Counted from the first letter of the stretch, positions 42,961 to 51,761 are shown. The stretch is 64,000 nt of DNA from Mameliella sp. CS4 (GCF_019392335.1 NZ_JAHXRQ010000017.1:1-64000); one strand, 5' to 3'. Numbers and translations are program-made. The notes: a model not told the origin generated them from the letters alone.

Positions 42961-44316
42961 TCAGGACGCCTGGCTGTAGCGGGCGCCCTCGGGCGTGTAG
43001 CCGTCGAAGAGCCGGGCCACCATCCGGGTCAGGGCGCGGCCCTCGGGGTGGATGGCAAGGGCGGTGTCGCCAAGCTCGACGAGATCGCCGAACCGCTCGG
43101 CGGCCAGGATCATTTCGGTCCGCAGGCTGTCGGCATCGGGGCCGAACTCGGCTCGTAGCGCGTCCAGGTCCAGCCGGAAATCGCACATGACCATCTCGAT
43201 CGCGCGGGCGCGCAGCAGGTCGTCGCCCGTCATGACGTGGCCGCGCGCGCCTGCGAGTTCTCCGGCCTCGATCCGCTGGACATAGGCGGGCGTGGCGGGG
43301 GCGTTCTGGACATAGCCCGTGGGCAGGCGCGAGATAGACGAGGCGCCGAGGCCGATCAGCGTGGCACAGCTGTCGTCGACATAGCCTTGGAAATTGCGCC
43401 GCAGGTGGCCGGTGCGCGCGGCGACGGCCAGCCCGTCATCCGGGCGGGCGAAATGGTCGATGCCGATGCTGTCGAAGCCTGCCTCGGCAAAGCGGCGCGC
43501 GGCCAGTTCCGCCAGCTGGAAGCGTTCCACCTCATGCGGCAGCGTGGCCTCGTCGATCAGCTTTTGCCGCTTGGACATCCAGGGGACATGGGCATAGCCG
43601 AACAGCGCGATGCGATCCGGCGCCAGATCCAGCACCTTGGCCACGGTGTCGTTCAGCCGAGCCGCGTCCTGGTGGGGCAGGCCATAGACCAGGTCGGCGT
43701 TCAGGGACCGGATGCCCGCCGCGCGCAGATCGTCGACACAGGCGCGGGTCACGTCGAAGGGTTGCAGCCGCCCGATGGCCTCTTGTACCACGGGGTCAAA
43801 GTCCTGGATGCCGATGCTGGCGCGATTCATGCCTTCGGCGGCCAGCGCGGCGATCTTGGCGCGGTCCACCATCGTCGGGTCGATCTCGACCGAGAATTCG
43901 CAATCCTCGGTGGGCGGGATCACCGCCTTGACCGCCTGCGCCAGCCTGTGAATCAGGGCCGGGGGCAGGATGGTGGGCGTGCCGCCGCCCCAGTGCATGC
44001 GGCCCATGCGCAGGCCCTTGGGCAGGGTGTCCCGCACCAGCGCCAGTTCCTGTTCCAGCGTGCCGATGTAGCTTTCGACCGGGGCCAGCGTCTGCGTGCC
44101 CTGCGTGCGGCAGGCACAGAACCAGCACAGCCGCTCGCAAAAGGGGATGTGGATGTAGACAGAGACCGGCACGGCAGGATCCAGCGCGGCCAGCGCCTGC
44201 GCCTGGTCCAAAGCGCCGACCTGCGGCGTAAAGACCGGGGCGGTGGGATAGGAAGTGTAGCGGGGCACCCGGGCGTCGAAGAGGCCGAGGGATCTGAGGC
44301 GGTCGATCTGTATCAT
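42961..44316 (-). CDS. hemN: Oxygen-independent coproporphyrinogen III oxidase
   Basis: A 451-residue radical-SAM enzyme that decarboxylates two propionates to vinyls in haem synthesis under low oxygen. The cluster cysteines are C60-x3-C64-x2-C67 (HIPFCERLCWFCAC); it also has RMHWGGGTPTIL, the VEIDPTMVD block and NADLVYGLPHQ. Length and N-terminus (YTSYPTAPVF) match true HemN rather than HemW. Start at ATG 44316. An FnrL-like box lies 35 bases upstream, consistent with induction by oxygen limitation. Confidence 0.93.
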   Translation of the reverse strand: MIQIDRLRSLGLFDARVPRYTSYPTAPVFTPQVGALDQAQALAALDPAVPVSVYIHIPFCERLCWFCACRTQGTQTLAPVESYIGTLEQELALVRDTLPKGLRMGRMHWGGGTPTILPPALIHRLAQAVKAVIPPTEDCEFSVEIDPTMVDRAKIAALAAEGMNRASIGIQDFDPVVQEAIGRLQPFDVTRACVDDLRAAGIRSLNADLVYGLPHQDAARLNDTVAKVLDLAPDRIALFGYAHVPWMSKRQKLIDEATLPHEVERFQLAELAARRFAEAGFDSIGIDHFARPDDGLAVAARTGHLRRNFQGYVDDSCATLIGLGASSISRLPTGYVQNAPATPAYVQRIEAGELAGARGHVMTGDDLLRARAIEMVMCDFRLDLDALRAEFGPDADSLRTEMILAAERFGDLVELGDTALAIHPEGRALTRMVARLFDGYTPEGARYSQAS

Positions 44317-44350
44317 GCCTTTCCCTTGCGCCTTTTGCGGCCCGCGCACT

Positions 44351-44364
44351 TTGCGCAAGATCAA
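44351..44364 (-). promoter_or_regulatory. Candidate FnrL/FNR box before hemN
   Basis: On the minus strand it reads TTGATCTTGCGCAA, matching TTGAT-N4-ATCAA at 8 of 10 defined positions. hemN is a classic target of FNR-type regulators in Rhodobacteraceae. The second half-site is imperfect. Confidence 0.55.
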
Positions 44365-44367
44365 GGT

Positions 44368-44541
44368 TCAGGCAGGAAAGGGCGAGACGCCGCTCAAGAG
44401 GCTGTGCAAGTGCAGGCTGCCCAGCCAGAGCGCCAGTCCGACCGGCGCCCGCAGGCCCATGCGGCGGCCATTGGCGCGCAGCCAGTCGCGGCGCAGCAGC
44501 GGGGCGGGTGAGAGAATCGCGGTGGCCGCGACAGGTGCCAC
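44368..44541 (-). CDS. Possible small protein, 57 codons
   Basis: A GTG-started frame whose product includes LRRDWLRANGRRMGLRAPVG followed by a hydrophobic LALWLGSLHLHSLLSG. Third codon positions are almost all G or C, as in real genes here, and no competing gene covers it. There is no good ribosome site, and the frame is bounded by a stop just upstream. It could be a small membrane protein or the remnant of a longer gene. It ends just before the FnrL-like box. Confidence 0.3.
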   Translation of the reverse strand: MAPVAATAILSPAPLLRRDWLRANGRRMGLRAPVGLALWLGSLHLHSLLSGVSPFPA

Positions 44542-44758
44542 GGCCTATGACCTGAGGCGACGGAAGGCCAACCCCAGGCGCGGCCTTGCCGTTCGGATCT
44601 GGCCCGGGCGGGCGCGACAGGATACCCCGTGCGGGCCGCGGATTCGCGTGGCGGGATGGGGCTGAAAACCCTTTCGGAAGCTGCTAGGGAAAAGCGGTCA
44701 TCGCGGATGAGCCGCGCGGGGCACAAGGATGCACAGGGCCAGAGGAGCAGGTGGAGAG
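44542..44758. other. Intergenic stretch before dusA
   Basis: I see no supported gene here. The stretch should contain the dusA promoter; a GGTGGAGAG ribosome site ends it. Open frames in it are short and lack any recognisable protein pattern. Confidence 0.4.
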
Positions 44759-45754
44759 ATGAGAGCAGAGGTTGTTTCGGCCGCCCGCCTGTCCGTGGCG
44801 CCGATGATGGACTGGACCGACCGGCATTGCCGTTATTTCCACAGGCTGATCTCCGGCCGCGCGCTGCTGTACACAGAGATGGTGACAGCGCCCGCGCTGG
44901 TGCGCGGCGGGGCGCTGCATCTTCTGGACTTCGACGCCTCGGAACATCCCGTGGCGCTGCAACTGGGCGGGTCGGACCCGCAGGAACTGGCGCAGGCGGC
45001 AAAGCTGGGGCAGGCGGCGGGCTATGACGAGATCAACCTGAACTGCGGCTGCCCGTCCGACCGGGTGCAATCGGGCACCTTCGGCGCGGTGCTGATGAAA
45101 CACCCGCAGACCGTGGTCGACTGTGTCAGCGCCATGCAGGACGCGGTGGATGTCGAGGTGACGGTGAAATGCCGTATCGGCGTCGACGATCAGGACCCCG
45201 AAGAGGTCCTGCCCGAGTTTCTTGCCCGGCTGGGCGCCGTGGGCTGTTCGCGCATCATCATTCACGCGCGCAAGGCCTGGCTGCAGGGGCTGAGCCCCAA
45301 GGAAAACCGCGACATTCCCCCGCTGGACTATGACCTGGTGCAGCGCATGCGGGGCCTGTTCCCGCATCTGCATCTTTCGGTCAACGGCGGCATCACCGAT
45401 CTCGACCAGGCCGCGGCCTTTCTTGAAAACGGGCTGGACGGGGTCATGGTGGGCCGCGCCGCCTATCACCAGCCCTGGGACATCCTGGGCGAGGCGGATG
45501 CGCGGATCTGGGGCGACGCCCGGGACCAGAGCGCCGAGGACGTGGCCCGCGCCATGCTGCCCTACATCGAGGCGCATCTGGCCGCGGGCGGCAAGCTGCA
45601 CCAGGTCACACGGCACATGCTTGGCCTCTTTTCCGGTCGTCCGGGCGCGCGGCGCTGGCGGCAGATACTCTCGACCGGGGCCACGCGCGAGGGCGCGGGG
45701 CCGGAACTGGTCGAAGCGGCGCTTTCACATATCGGACCAGCAAAGGCGGCCTGA
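44759..45754 (+). CDS. dusA: tRNA-dihydrouridine synthase A
   Basis: A 331-residue FMN enzyme that reduces uridine in the tRNA D-loop. It shows LSVAPMMDWTDRHCRYFHRLIS (FMN site), NLNCGCPSDRVQSGTFGAVLM with the catalytic cysteine, VTVKCRIGVDD and FSGRPGARRWRQILS. The IHARKAWLQGLSPKENRDIPPL segment is typical of DusA. Start at ATG 44759 with GGAG. Confidence 0.94.
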   Translation: MRAEVVSAARLSVAPMMDWTDRHCRYFHRLISGRALLYTEMVTAPALVRGGALHLLDFDASEHPVALQLGGSDPQELAQAAKLGQAAGYDEINLNCGCPSDRVQSGTFGAVLMKHPQTVVDCVSAMQDAVDVEVTVKCRIGVDDQDPEEVLPEFLARLGAVGCSRIIIHARKAWLQGLSPKENRDIPPLDYDLVQRMRGLFPHLHLSVNGGITDLDQAAAFLENGLDGVMVGRAAYHQPWDILGEADARIWGDARDQSAEDVARAMLPYIEAHLAAGGKLHQVTRHMLGLFSGRPGARRWRQILSTGATREGAGPELVEAALSHIGPAKAA

Positions 45755-45759
45755 ACAAC

Positions 45760-46575
45760 ATGGATCTTTCGGTACTTCTGCCCCTCGTGGGCATTCTCGT
45801 GGTGGCGGCGGGTTTCGCCGGTATCCTGGCGGGACTTTTTGGCGTGGGGGGCGGGATCATCCTGGTCCCGGCCTATTTCTACGTTTTCTCGGCAACGGGG
45901 TTTGACGGGCCGCAGCTGATGCAGATCTGCCTGGCGACCTCGCTGGCCTCGATCATCGTGACCTCGACCCGCTCGGTGATGGCGCATAACAAGCGTGGCG
46001 CGGTGGACTGGGGAATCCTGAAATCCTGGGCGCCGGGGATTGCGCTGGGTGCGGTTGTGGGCGTGCTGATCGCCGCCGGGCTGCGGTCGGACGCGCTGGC
46101 GGTCATCTTTGCGGTGCTGGCGACGATCGTGGGGATCTACCTGGCCTTCGGGCGCAAGGACTGGCGCATCGCGCCGCAGATGCCGGGCACGGTGACCCGC
46201 TCGATCCTGTCGCCGGTGCTGGGGTTCCTGTCGGTCCTGATGGGGATCGGCGGCGGCAGTTTCGGCGTGCCGCTGATGACCCTCTACAGCGTGCCCATGC
46301 ACCGCGCGGTGGCGACGGCGGCGGGCTTTGGTCTCTTGATCGCGGTGCCCTCGGTGCTGGGTTTCATCTTCGTGCAGGTCGATGGCGCGCCGCCCTGGAC
46401 GCTGGGCGCGGTCAACGGGCCGGCCTTCCTGATCACCATCTGCATGACCGTCCTGACGGCCCCGCTGGGGGCAAAGCTGGCGCATGCGCTGGACGCGATG
46501 GTGCTGCGGCGCATCTTTGCGGTCTTTATCCTGCTCGTCGCGGCCAACATGATGCGCGAGGCGCTGTGGGGCTGA
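45760..46575 (+). CDS. TauE/SafE family sulfite exporter-like protein
   Basis: A 271-residue integral membrane protein with two similar halves, each with the glycine-rich loop typical of the family: ILAGLFGVGGGIILVPAYFYVF and LMGIGGGSFGVPLMTLYSV. About eight helices. Members export sulfite, sulfoacetate or related organic anions, but the substrate cannot be read. Its 3' end overlaps the next gene by 10 bases. Confidence 0.88.
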   Translation: MDLSVLLPLVGILVVAAGFAGILAGLFGVGGGIILVPAYFYVFSATGFDGPQLMQICLATSLASIIVTSTRSVMAHNKRGAVDWGILKSWAPGIALGAVVGVLIAAGLRSDALAVIFAVLATIVGIYLAFGRKDWRIAPQMPGTVTRSILSPVLGFLSVLMGIGGGSFGVPLMTLYSVPMHRAVATAAGFGLLIAVPSVLGFIFVQVDGAPPWTLGAVNGPAFLITICMTVLTAPLGAKLAHALDAMVLRRIFAVFILLVAANMMREALWG

Positions 46576-47342
46576 GCGCGCTGGAAACGCGCGGCTGGAC
46601 CCGCTTTGCCGCAGATTGCGCAACGCTGGACTGGGCGGCGGCGGCGCATGAGGCGGGCTGCGCCGCGCTGGCCGATCCGGTACAGCGCGAGACCTGGCTG
46701 CAATGCGAGGGGACCTGGTTCGTGGGCGTCGATGCCCTGCCCACGGCGCCTGACGGCAGCATCGGGGGCGTGCCCCTTGCCGGACCCGCGCCCGCGGCGC
46801 TGGCGCCGCTGCCGGATCTGCACCCGGCGCAGCTGTCGATCACCTTTCCCGGCTATCCGCGCCCCCGCTCGGGCGAAAGCGAGGCCGGGTTTCGCTATCG
46901 CCTGAAGCGCGACGCGGCCCATGTGGACGGGGTGCTGGCCGAAGGCGAGGCCCGCCGCCGCCGCATCCGCGAGCCCCATGCCTGGATCCTCGGCCTGCCG
47001 CTGACAGAGGCGGAGGCGGGGGCCAGTCCGCTGGTTGCCTGGGAGGGCAGCCACCAGATCATGCGCACCGCCCTGCGCGCGGCGCTGGCAGGTCATCCGC
47101 CGGAGACCTGGGGCGAGGTGGATATCACGGATGCCTATCAGGCCGCGCGTCGCCGCTGTTTCGAAACCTGCCGCCGGGTCGAACTGCCCGCCGCGCCGGG
47201 CGAGGCGCTCTTGCTGCACCGGCTGACCTTGCACGGAATTGCCCCCTGGGCCGAGGGCGCCAAGGCGCCACCGGAAGGCCGCATGGTGGCCTATTTCCGC
47301 CCCCAGGTCACGGGCGGCGCGGAAGCCTGGCTCGCCGGGTGA
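46566..47342 (+). CDS. Phytanoyl-CoA dioxygenase (PhyH)-like 2-oxoglutarate/Fe(II) oxygenase
   Basis: A 258-residue protein starting at a GTG inside the end of the exporter gene. The likely Fe(II) triad is H119-x-D121 (DAAHVDGVL) with H223 (LTLHGIAPW), and R239 (EGRMVAYFRPQ) would bind 2-oxoglutarate. The spacing fits PhyH-like enzymes, but overall similarity is only to the fold, so the substrate is unknown. Translational coupling suggests it works with the exporter. It is followed by a terminator that is part of a dispersed repeat. Confidence 0.65.
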   Translation: MGLSALETRGWTRFAADCATLDWAAAAHEAGCAALADPVQRETWLQCEGTWFVGVDALPTAPDGSIGGVPLAGPAPAALAPLPDLHPAQLSITFPGYPRPRSGESEAGFRYRLKRDAAHVDGVLAEGEARRRRIREPHAWILGLPLTEAEAGASPLVAWEGSHQIMRTALRAALAGHPPETWGEVDITDAYQAARRRCFETCRRVELPAAPGEALLLHRLTLHGIAPWAEGAKAPPEGRMVAYFRPQVTGGAEAWLAG

Positions 47343-47363
47343 GTTCCGCGCCAAGCCCCCGGG

Positions 47364-47430
47364 CTTCTTCTCTGCAAAAATACTCCGGGGGGATCGACCG
47401 CAGGGAGATGGGGGCAGCGCCCCCTTTTTT
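47364..47430. repeat. Dispersed repeat copy carrying an intrinsic terminator
   Basis: The left end (47364-47384) is the reverse complement of the 21-base tail seen in cobN. After a C/G run comes the hairpin GGGGGC-AGC-GCCCCC (47410-47424) followed by T6 (47425-47430), which makes a good plus-strand terminator for the oxygenase gene. In the other orientation it reads hairpin, spacer, CCCCCCGGAGTATTTTTGC and then GAAG-rich tail. Confidence 0.85.
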
Positions 47431-47463
47431 CCGAAACCAACCGACGGCGGGCCGCTGGCACGC

Positions 47464-47700
47464 TCAGTCCCGGGACTTCACCCGCGCCGCGCGCCCGCCG
47501 CGCCGCTTGCGCAGCCGGCCGGCGCGATCGGGCAATTCCTCGAGCACCTCGCGGCGTTCGTCCTGGCTCATGCTGGACCACATGGTGATTTCGCGCGCGG
47601 TGCGCAGGCAGCCAGTGCAGAGCCTTTCTTGCGGATGGATCACGCAGACCTTGATGCAGGGGCTTTGGACCTCGTTGCGGGACCAGATGTCGTCTTTCAT
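47464..47700 (-). CDS. DUF1289 small cysteine protein
   Basis: A 78-residue protein with SPCIKVCVIHPQERLCTGCLRT, the four-cysteine DUF1289 signature (Cys spacing 3, about 10, 2), followed by a helix and a very basic C-terminus (GRLRKRRGGRAARVKS). I prefer the second ATG (47700), which has GGAG at 9 bases, over the ATG at 47706. The function of the family is not known; iron-sulfur or zinc binding is likely. It lies just downstream of ruvX, 16 bases away. Confidence 0.82.
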   Translation of the reverse strand: MKDDIWSRNEVQSPCIKVCVIHPQERLCTGCLRTAREITMWSSMSQDERREVLEELPDRAGRLRKRRGGRAARVKSRD

Positions 47701-47716
47701 ACCCATCTACTCCGGC

Positions 47717-48214
47717 CTACTCTGGCGCGTCCGCTGCGCCGGGCTGTGCGTTCAGATACCGCATCCGGTCCAGTGCTCCTTGCAGGATATAGGCGGCGGC
47801 GACGTGGTCGATGACCTCGGAGCGACGTTTTCGGGTCGTATCCGCCTCCAGCAGGGCCTTTTCCGCCGCCACGGTCGACAGGCGCTCGTCCCAGAAGGTG
47901 ATCGGCCCCTCCCATAGGGCGGCGAAATTACGGGCGAAAGCGCGGGTCGACTGGCAGCGCGGCCCCTCGCTGCCGTCCATGTTGCGCGGCAGGCCAAGCA
48001 CCAGCCCGCCGATGCCGCGGGCCTGCAGGATCTTGACCAGCGCTGCCGCGTCGACACCGAATTTCTTGCGTTTGACGGTTTCCAGCGGTGTCGCGACCGA
48101 TCGGAAACTGTCGCTGACCGCAACCCCGATGGTCCGCGTCCCCAGGTCCAGTCCGGCCAGGGCGACCATCGGCGGCAGCTCGGCTGTGAAGGTGTCGATG
48201 CTGTTGTGGATCAT
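47717..48214 (-). CDS. ruvX: Putative pre-16S rRNA nuclease / Holliday junction resolvase RuvX (YqgF)
   Basis: A 165-residue RNase H-fold protein. The first acidic site is in MVALAGLDLGTRTIGVAVSD; LVLGLPRNMDGSEGPR, ITFWDERLSTVAAEKAL and SEVIDHVAAAYILQGALD carry the other catalytic positions. Length normal. It probably processes the 5' end of 16S rRNA, as shown for E. coli YqgF. Confidence 0.93.
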   Translation of the reverse strand: MIHNSIDTFTAELPPMVALAGLDLGTRTIGVAVSDSFRSVATPLETVKRKKFGVDAAALVKILQARGIGGLVLGLPRNMDGSEGPRCQSTRAFARNFAALWEGPITFWDERLSTVAAEKALLEADTTRKRRSEVIDHVAAAYILQGALDRMRYLNAQPGAADAPE

Positions 48215-48321
48215 TCAGTGCGCTCCTTGCGGCAGCCCGCGATCCGGACCCGCGATCCGGATGAGCGCCTTGCGGCGCGCTGGGTGTCTCGCCTGCGGCC
48301 TGTGGCCTCCGGCTCGGGGTG

Positions 48322-48386
48322 GGGGGCGCTGCCCCCGTCGCGCATGGCGCGACTCCCCCGGAGGTATTTGTCTGCCCAAAGAAGGC
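48322..48386 (+). repeat. Dispersed repeat copy between ruvX and ccmI
   Basis: It consists of the hairpin GGGGGC-GCT-GCCCCC (48322-48336), a second inverted repeat GTCGCGC-atg-GCGCGAC (48337-48353), then CCCCCGGAGGTATTTGTC and a CCAAAGAAGG tail. It is the same module order as the copies at 22263 and 61461. It lies between minus-strand ccmI and ruvX. Confidence 0.85.
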
Positions 48387-48414
48387 AAGGGAGAGGCTGC
48401 ATCCGGCATGGAGG

Positions 48415-49650
48415 TCAATCAGCAACCCCGGCGCGTTCGGCGGCGCCCCTGAGCATGTCCAGTGCCTCGGGGCTTTCGGCAAAGACGGTCTGTGCCTCTG
48501 CGTAGATCGCGCTGGCGCGGTCCGTCTCACCCAGGACGCCCAGAGACGAGATCAGCCGCGCCCAGTCTTCGACCGGGCCGCCTTCTTCGGCGAGGCGGCT
48601 GGAAAGCTGGCCCACCATGCCGCGGATCATCTGCTGGCGTTCCTCGGGGGTCATGTCCCGCGCCGCGTCGATGTCGGCGGCGCTGGGTCCGCGTGCCGTG
48701 CCACCGGCAAGTTGCGGCATCTGGAAGTTCTGCACCCCGGCCATGAAGGCCAAGTCCTGGATCTGGTCGCTGATCGGCTGAACCCAAGGGTCCTGCGCGC
48801 TGCTTTCGCGCAACAGCTTGTTCCACATGCGGAAACCGACGTCGGGGCGGCCCACCTGGGCCATCATCAACCCGCCGTAATACCGCGCCACGCCGTTGTC
48901 GGGATCGCGCGAGAGGGCCTGTTCCAGCACCGCCTGGGCCTCGGGCGAGACATAGCCGCCGGCGGCGAGGATCATCATGTCGGCGAGATCGGTGAAATCC
49001 TTGGCCGTGGCCGCGTCCCCCTTGAGCCGGATGACCTGGCTCTGGGCCTTGTAGGCCGCCGAGAAGTTCCCCAGTGCCGCCTCGGACCGGGTCAGCAGGA
49101 CATGGCCCTGGATATCGTCGGGGCGGGTTTCCACCGCCTTGCGCAGCCGTTCGACCAGCGCCTGGTACTGCGGCGTGGCATCGGGCGCGGCCTGCGGCGG
49201 AATGCGGGCCTCGATCGTGGCCTGAGAGGGGCGGCTTTTCAGCGCTTCCTCGGCGCGGGCCAGCCGCGCCTTGAGCGGCACGTCGCCATAGCCCGGAGCC
49301 CCCATCTGCGTATAGAGACCAAAGCCACCGCCCACCACCAAAAGCGCGATGACCGCCGCCAGGGCGAACCCCAGAACCCGAGGCTGGTCGCTGCCGCTGC
49401 CGGGCGCCTGCAGCTTGGCGTCCGCCGACAGCAAGCGGCGCGAGATCTCGACCCGCAGGCGCTCGGCCTCCTCGGCGGGGATCTTGCCACGGGCGGCGTC
49501 CGCCTCGATCTCTTTCAGCTGGTCGCGGTAGACCTCAAGATCATAGGCCTCTGCCGGGCCGGTGGCGCGCCGTCCGCGCAAGAGGGCCAGAACCAAAGCC
49601 CCTGCGCAGAGCAGGGCCAAGGCGGCGGTCACTATCCAGAATACGGTCAT
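48415..49650 (-). CDS. ccmI: Cytochrome c biogenesis protein CcmI
   Basis: A 411-residue protein with an N-terminal membrane helix (VFWIVTAALALLCAGALVLALL), a cytoplasmic segment including YRDQLKEIEADAARGKIPAEEAERLRVEISRRLL typical of CcmI, a second helix (LGFALAAVIALLVVGGGFGLY), and a periplasmic TPR-rich domain. CcmI escorts apocytochrome c to the haem ligation complex. Start at ATG 49650 with GGGAGG. Other ccm genes are not adjacent. Confidence 0.9.
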   Translation of the reverse strand: MTVFWIVTAALALLCAGALVLALLRGRRATGPAEAYDLEVYRDQLKEIEADAARGKIPAEEAERLRVEISRRLLSADAKLQAPGSGSDQPRVLGFALAAVIALLVVGGGFGLYTQMGAPGYGDVPLKARLARAEEALKSRPSQATIEARIPPQAAPDATPQYQALVERLRKAVETRPDDIQGHVLLTRSEAALGNFSAAYKAQSQVIRLKGDAATAKDFTDLADMMILAAGGYVSPEAQAVLEQALSRDPDNGVARYYGGLMMAQVGRPDVGFRMWNKLLRESSAQDPWVQPISDQIQDLAFMAGVQNFQMPQLAGGTARGPSAADIDAARDMTPEERQQMIRGMVGQLSSRLAEEGGPVEDWARLISSLGVLGETDRASAIYAEAQTVFAESPEALDMLRGAAERAGVAD

Positions 49651-49820
49651 CGGCCTCCCTTTCTCCTGTCTCACTTAAGGCGCTGCCGGGCCGGAAAAAA
49701 GGGCAAAAACCCGCTGTGGCGCGCGATGTCGCAACCACGGGGCCTAGTGACGGTTGCTTGCGCCTGAGCTATGACGTCTGTGTGCATCATACCCGAAACG
49801 GACCAACCGGATTCGAGCCC

Positions 49821-51065
49821 ATGAAACGTTATTCCGCCTTTGCCATTGCCCGAGAAGCCCTGTCCGGACACAAGACCTGGGAGCGGGCCTGGCGCAATGC
49901 GCAGCCCAAAAGCCACTATGACGTGGTTATCGTGGGCGCCGGCGGGCACGGGTTGGCGACGGCCTATTACCTGGGCAAGAACTTTGGCATCACCAATGTC
50001 GCGGTGATCGAGAAGGGCTGGCTGGGCGGCGGCAACACCGGGCGCAACACCACGATCATCCGCTCGAACTACCTGCAGGATCCGTCCGCCGCGATCTATG
50101 AAAAGGCGCGCAGCCTCTACGAGACGCTGAGCCAGGAGTTGAACTATAACGTCATGTTCAGCCCGCGCGGCGTCATGATGCTGGCCCAGACCGAGCACGA
50201 GGTGCGCGGCTATTTGCGCACCGCCCATGCCAATGCCCTGCAGGGGGTCGAGACGCGCTTTATCACCCCGCGCGAGGTCAAGGAGATCGTGCCGATCATC
50301 AACCTCGACGGGCCGCGCTATCCCGTGCTGGGCGCGCTCTGGCAGGAACGCGCCGGCACCGCGCGCCACGACGCCGTGGCCTGGGGCTATGCCCGCGCCT
50401 GTTCGGCGATGGGCATGGATATCATCCAGAAATGCGAGGTCACCGGCGTTCTGCAGGAGGCGGGCCGCGTCAGTGGCGTGCAGACCACCAAGGGCGACAT
50501 CTCCTGCGAGAAGCTGGGAATCGTCGTGGCCGGGCATTCAGGCGACTTCGCCGCCAAGGCGGGCTTTCGCCTGCCGATCGAATCCGTGCCGCTGCAGGCG
50601 CTGGTGTCAGAGCCGATCAAGCCGGTCATGGATTGCGTCGTCATGGCCAACACCGTGCATGGCTACATGAGCCAGTCCGACAAGGGCGAGATGGTGATCG
50701 GCGGCGGCACCGACGGGCACAACGCCTATACCCAGCGCGGCAGTTTCCACCACATCGAGGAAACCGTGCGCGCCCTGGTCGAGACTTTTCCGATGGTCTC
50801 GCGGCTCAAGATGCTGCGGCAGTGGGGCGGGATCGTGGATGTCACCGGCGACCGCTCTCCGATCCTGTCGAAAACCCCGCTGGAGGGCTGTTTCATCAAT
50901 GCCGGCTGGGGCACGGGCGGGTTCAAGGCGATCCCCGGTTCCGGCTGGGGCTTTGCGGAACTGATGGCGCGGGGAGAGTCGTCTTTGTGCGAAGAGTTCT
51001 CCATGTGGCGCTTCGGTGAGGGGAAATTCATTGATGAGTCAGTGGCGGCGGGGGTGGCGCATTGA
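49821..51065 (+). CDS. soxB: Sarcosine oxidase subunit beta
   Basis: A 414-residue FAD-linked subunit of heterotetrameric sarcosine oxidase, which oxidises sarcosine to glycine, passing the methyl group to tetrahydrofolate with H2O2 release. The dinucleotide motif is DVVIVGAGGHGLATAYYLGKNFG, followed by GWLGGGNTGRNTTIIRSNY (covalent-flavin histidine region and substrate base) and INAGWGTGGFKAIPGSGW. Its stop overlaps the start of an AT-rich foreign-looking gene where soxD would be expected. Confidence 0.94.
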   Translation: MKRYSAFAIAREALSGHKTWERAWRNAQPKSHYDVVIVGAGGHGLATAYYLGKNFGITNVAVIEKGWLGGGNTGRNTTIIRSNYLQDPSAAIYEKARSLYETLSQELNYNVMFSPRGVMMLAQTEHEVRGYLRTAHANALQGVETRFITPREVKEIVPIINLDGPRYPVLGALWQERAGTARHDAVAWGYARACSAMGMDIIQKCEVTGVLQEAGRVSGVQTTKGDISCEKLGIVVAGHSGDFAAKAGFRLPIESVPLQALVSEPIKPVMDCVVMANTVHGYMSQSDKGEMVIGGGTDGHNAYTQRGSFHHIEETVRALVETFPMVSRLKMLRQWGGIVDVTGDRSPILSKTPLEGCFINAGWGTGGFKAIPGSGWGFAELMARGESSLCEEFSMWRFGEGKFIDESVAAGVAH

Positions 51066-51436
51066 TGAATGAAGATGCCCCGATATTGCTACGCGCACCT
51101 ATTTGGTTTGCAGTTGGCATATTGTTCCTTTTTACAGTCGTACCGTTCTTTGCTGAACTTTGGTTTCAACAAGTATCACCGTTCGCCCGGTCCGGAAGTA
51201 TTGTGGTAATTTGTTCTTTGCTGTCTTTTGGAACAGTTACGACGCATCTCATGGAAAGAGGTCAGCGGACACCTTTCGGTGGTCACAATAACTCGGAAAA
51301 TACGCCATATCATAAACGCAGGTTGAAGCGAATTTTCCGGTTGGATGCTTTGGTAGCAATTGTAGGTACTCTTCAATGGGGTTGGGGCGATCTACTGTCG
51401 AACAAGATTCTACATTGTGGTGAATGGAAATGCTGA
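51065..51436 (+). CDS. AT-rich membrane protein gene inserted between soxB and soxD
   Basis: A 123-residue protein with three probable membrane segments (about residues 10-30, 40-58 and 92-112) and a basic loop (HKRRLKRIF). I do not recognise it. By hand count, 134 of the 300 bases at 51121-51420 are G or C (45 percent), far below the flanking genes, and codon use is correspondingly different. Its ATG shares a base with the soxB stop (TGATG) and its last 7 bases overlap the soxD start, so the operon remains coupled. Signs point to horizontal transfer into the operon. Confidence 0.7.
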   Translation: MNEDAPILLRAPIWFAVGILFLFTVVPFFAELWFQQVSPFARSGSIVVICSLLSFGTVTTHLMERGQRTPFGGHNNSENTPYHKRRLKRIFRLDALVAIVGTLQWGWGDLLSNKILHCGEWKC

Positions 51437-51759
51437 CCCTCGAATGCCCCTATTGCGGCGTCCAGGCCGATGAAACCGAACTGCACGCGGGCGGCGAGGC
51501 GCATCTGACGCGCTTCGGCCCCGGTTCCTCGGACGCGGACTTCGAGGCCTACCTCTTCATGCGCGAAAACCCCAAGGGCGTGCATTTCGAACGCTGGCGC
51601 CACGTCAACGGCTGCGGCAAGTGGTTCCACGCCGCGCGCTGCACCATGACGCTGGAGGTCTTCGGCACCTATCCCGCCCAGACCGCCGAACCGCCGAAAA
51701 AGATCCGCGACGCGATCACCGCCAAGCGCCCCGGCTGGACGTGGAGAGAGCTGTCCTGA
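51430..51759 (+). CDS. soxD: Sarcosine oxidase subunit delta
   Basis: A 109-residue zinc-binding small subunit. Cysteines and histidines lie in LECPYCGVQADETELHAGGEAH and NGCGKWFHAARCTMTLEVFGTYP, the standard SoxD pattern. I start at ATG 51430; an in-frame ATG at 51424 adds two residues. It overlaps the foreign gene upstream by 7 bases. Confidence 0.93.
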   Translation: MLTLECPYCGVQADETELHAGGEAHLTRFGPGSSDADFEAYLFMRENPKGVHFERWRHVNGCGKWFHAARCTMTLEVFGTYPAQTAEPPKKIRDAITAKRPGWTWRELS

Positions 51760-51761
51760 TG

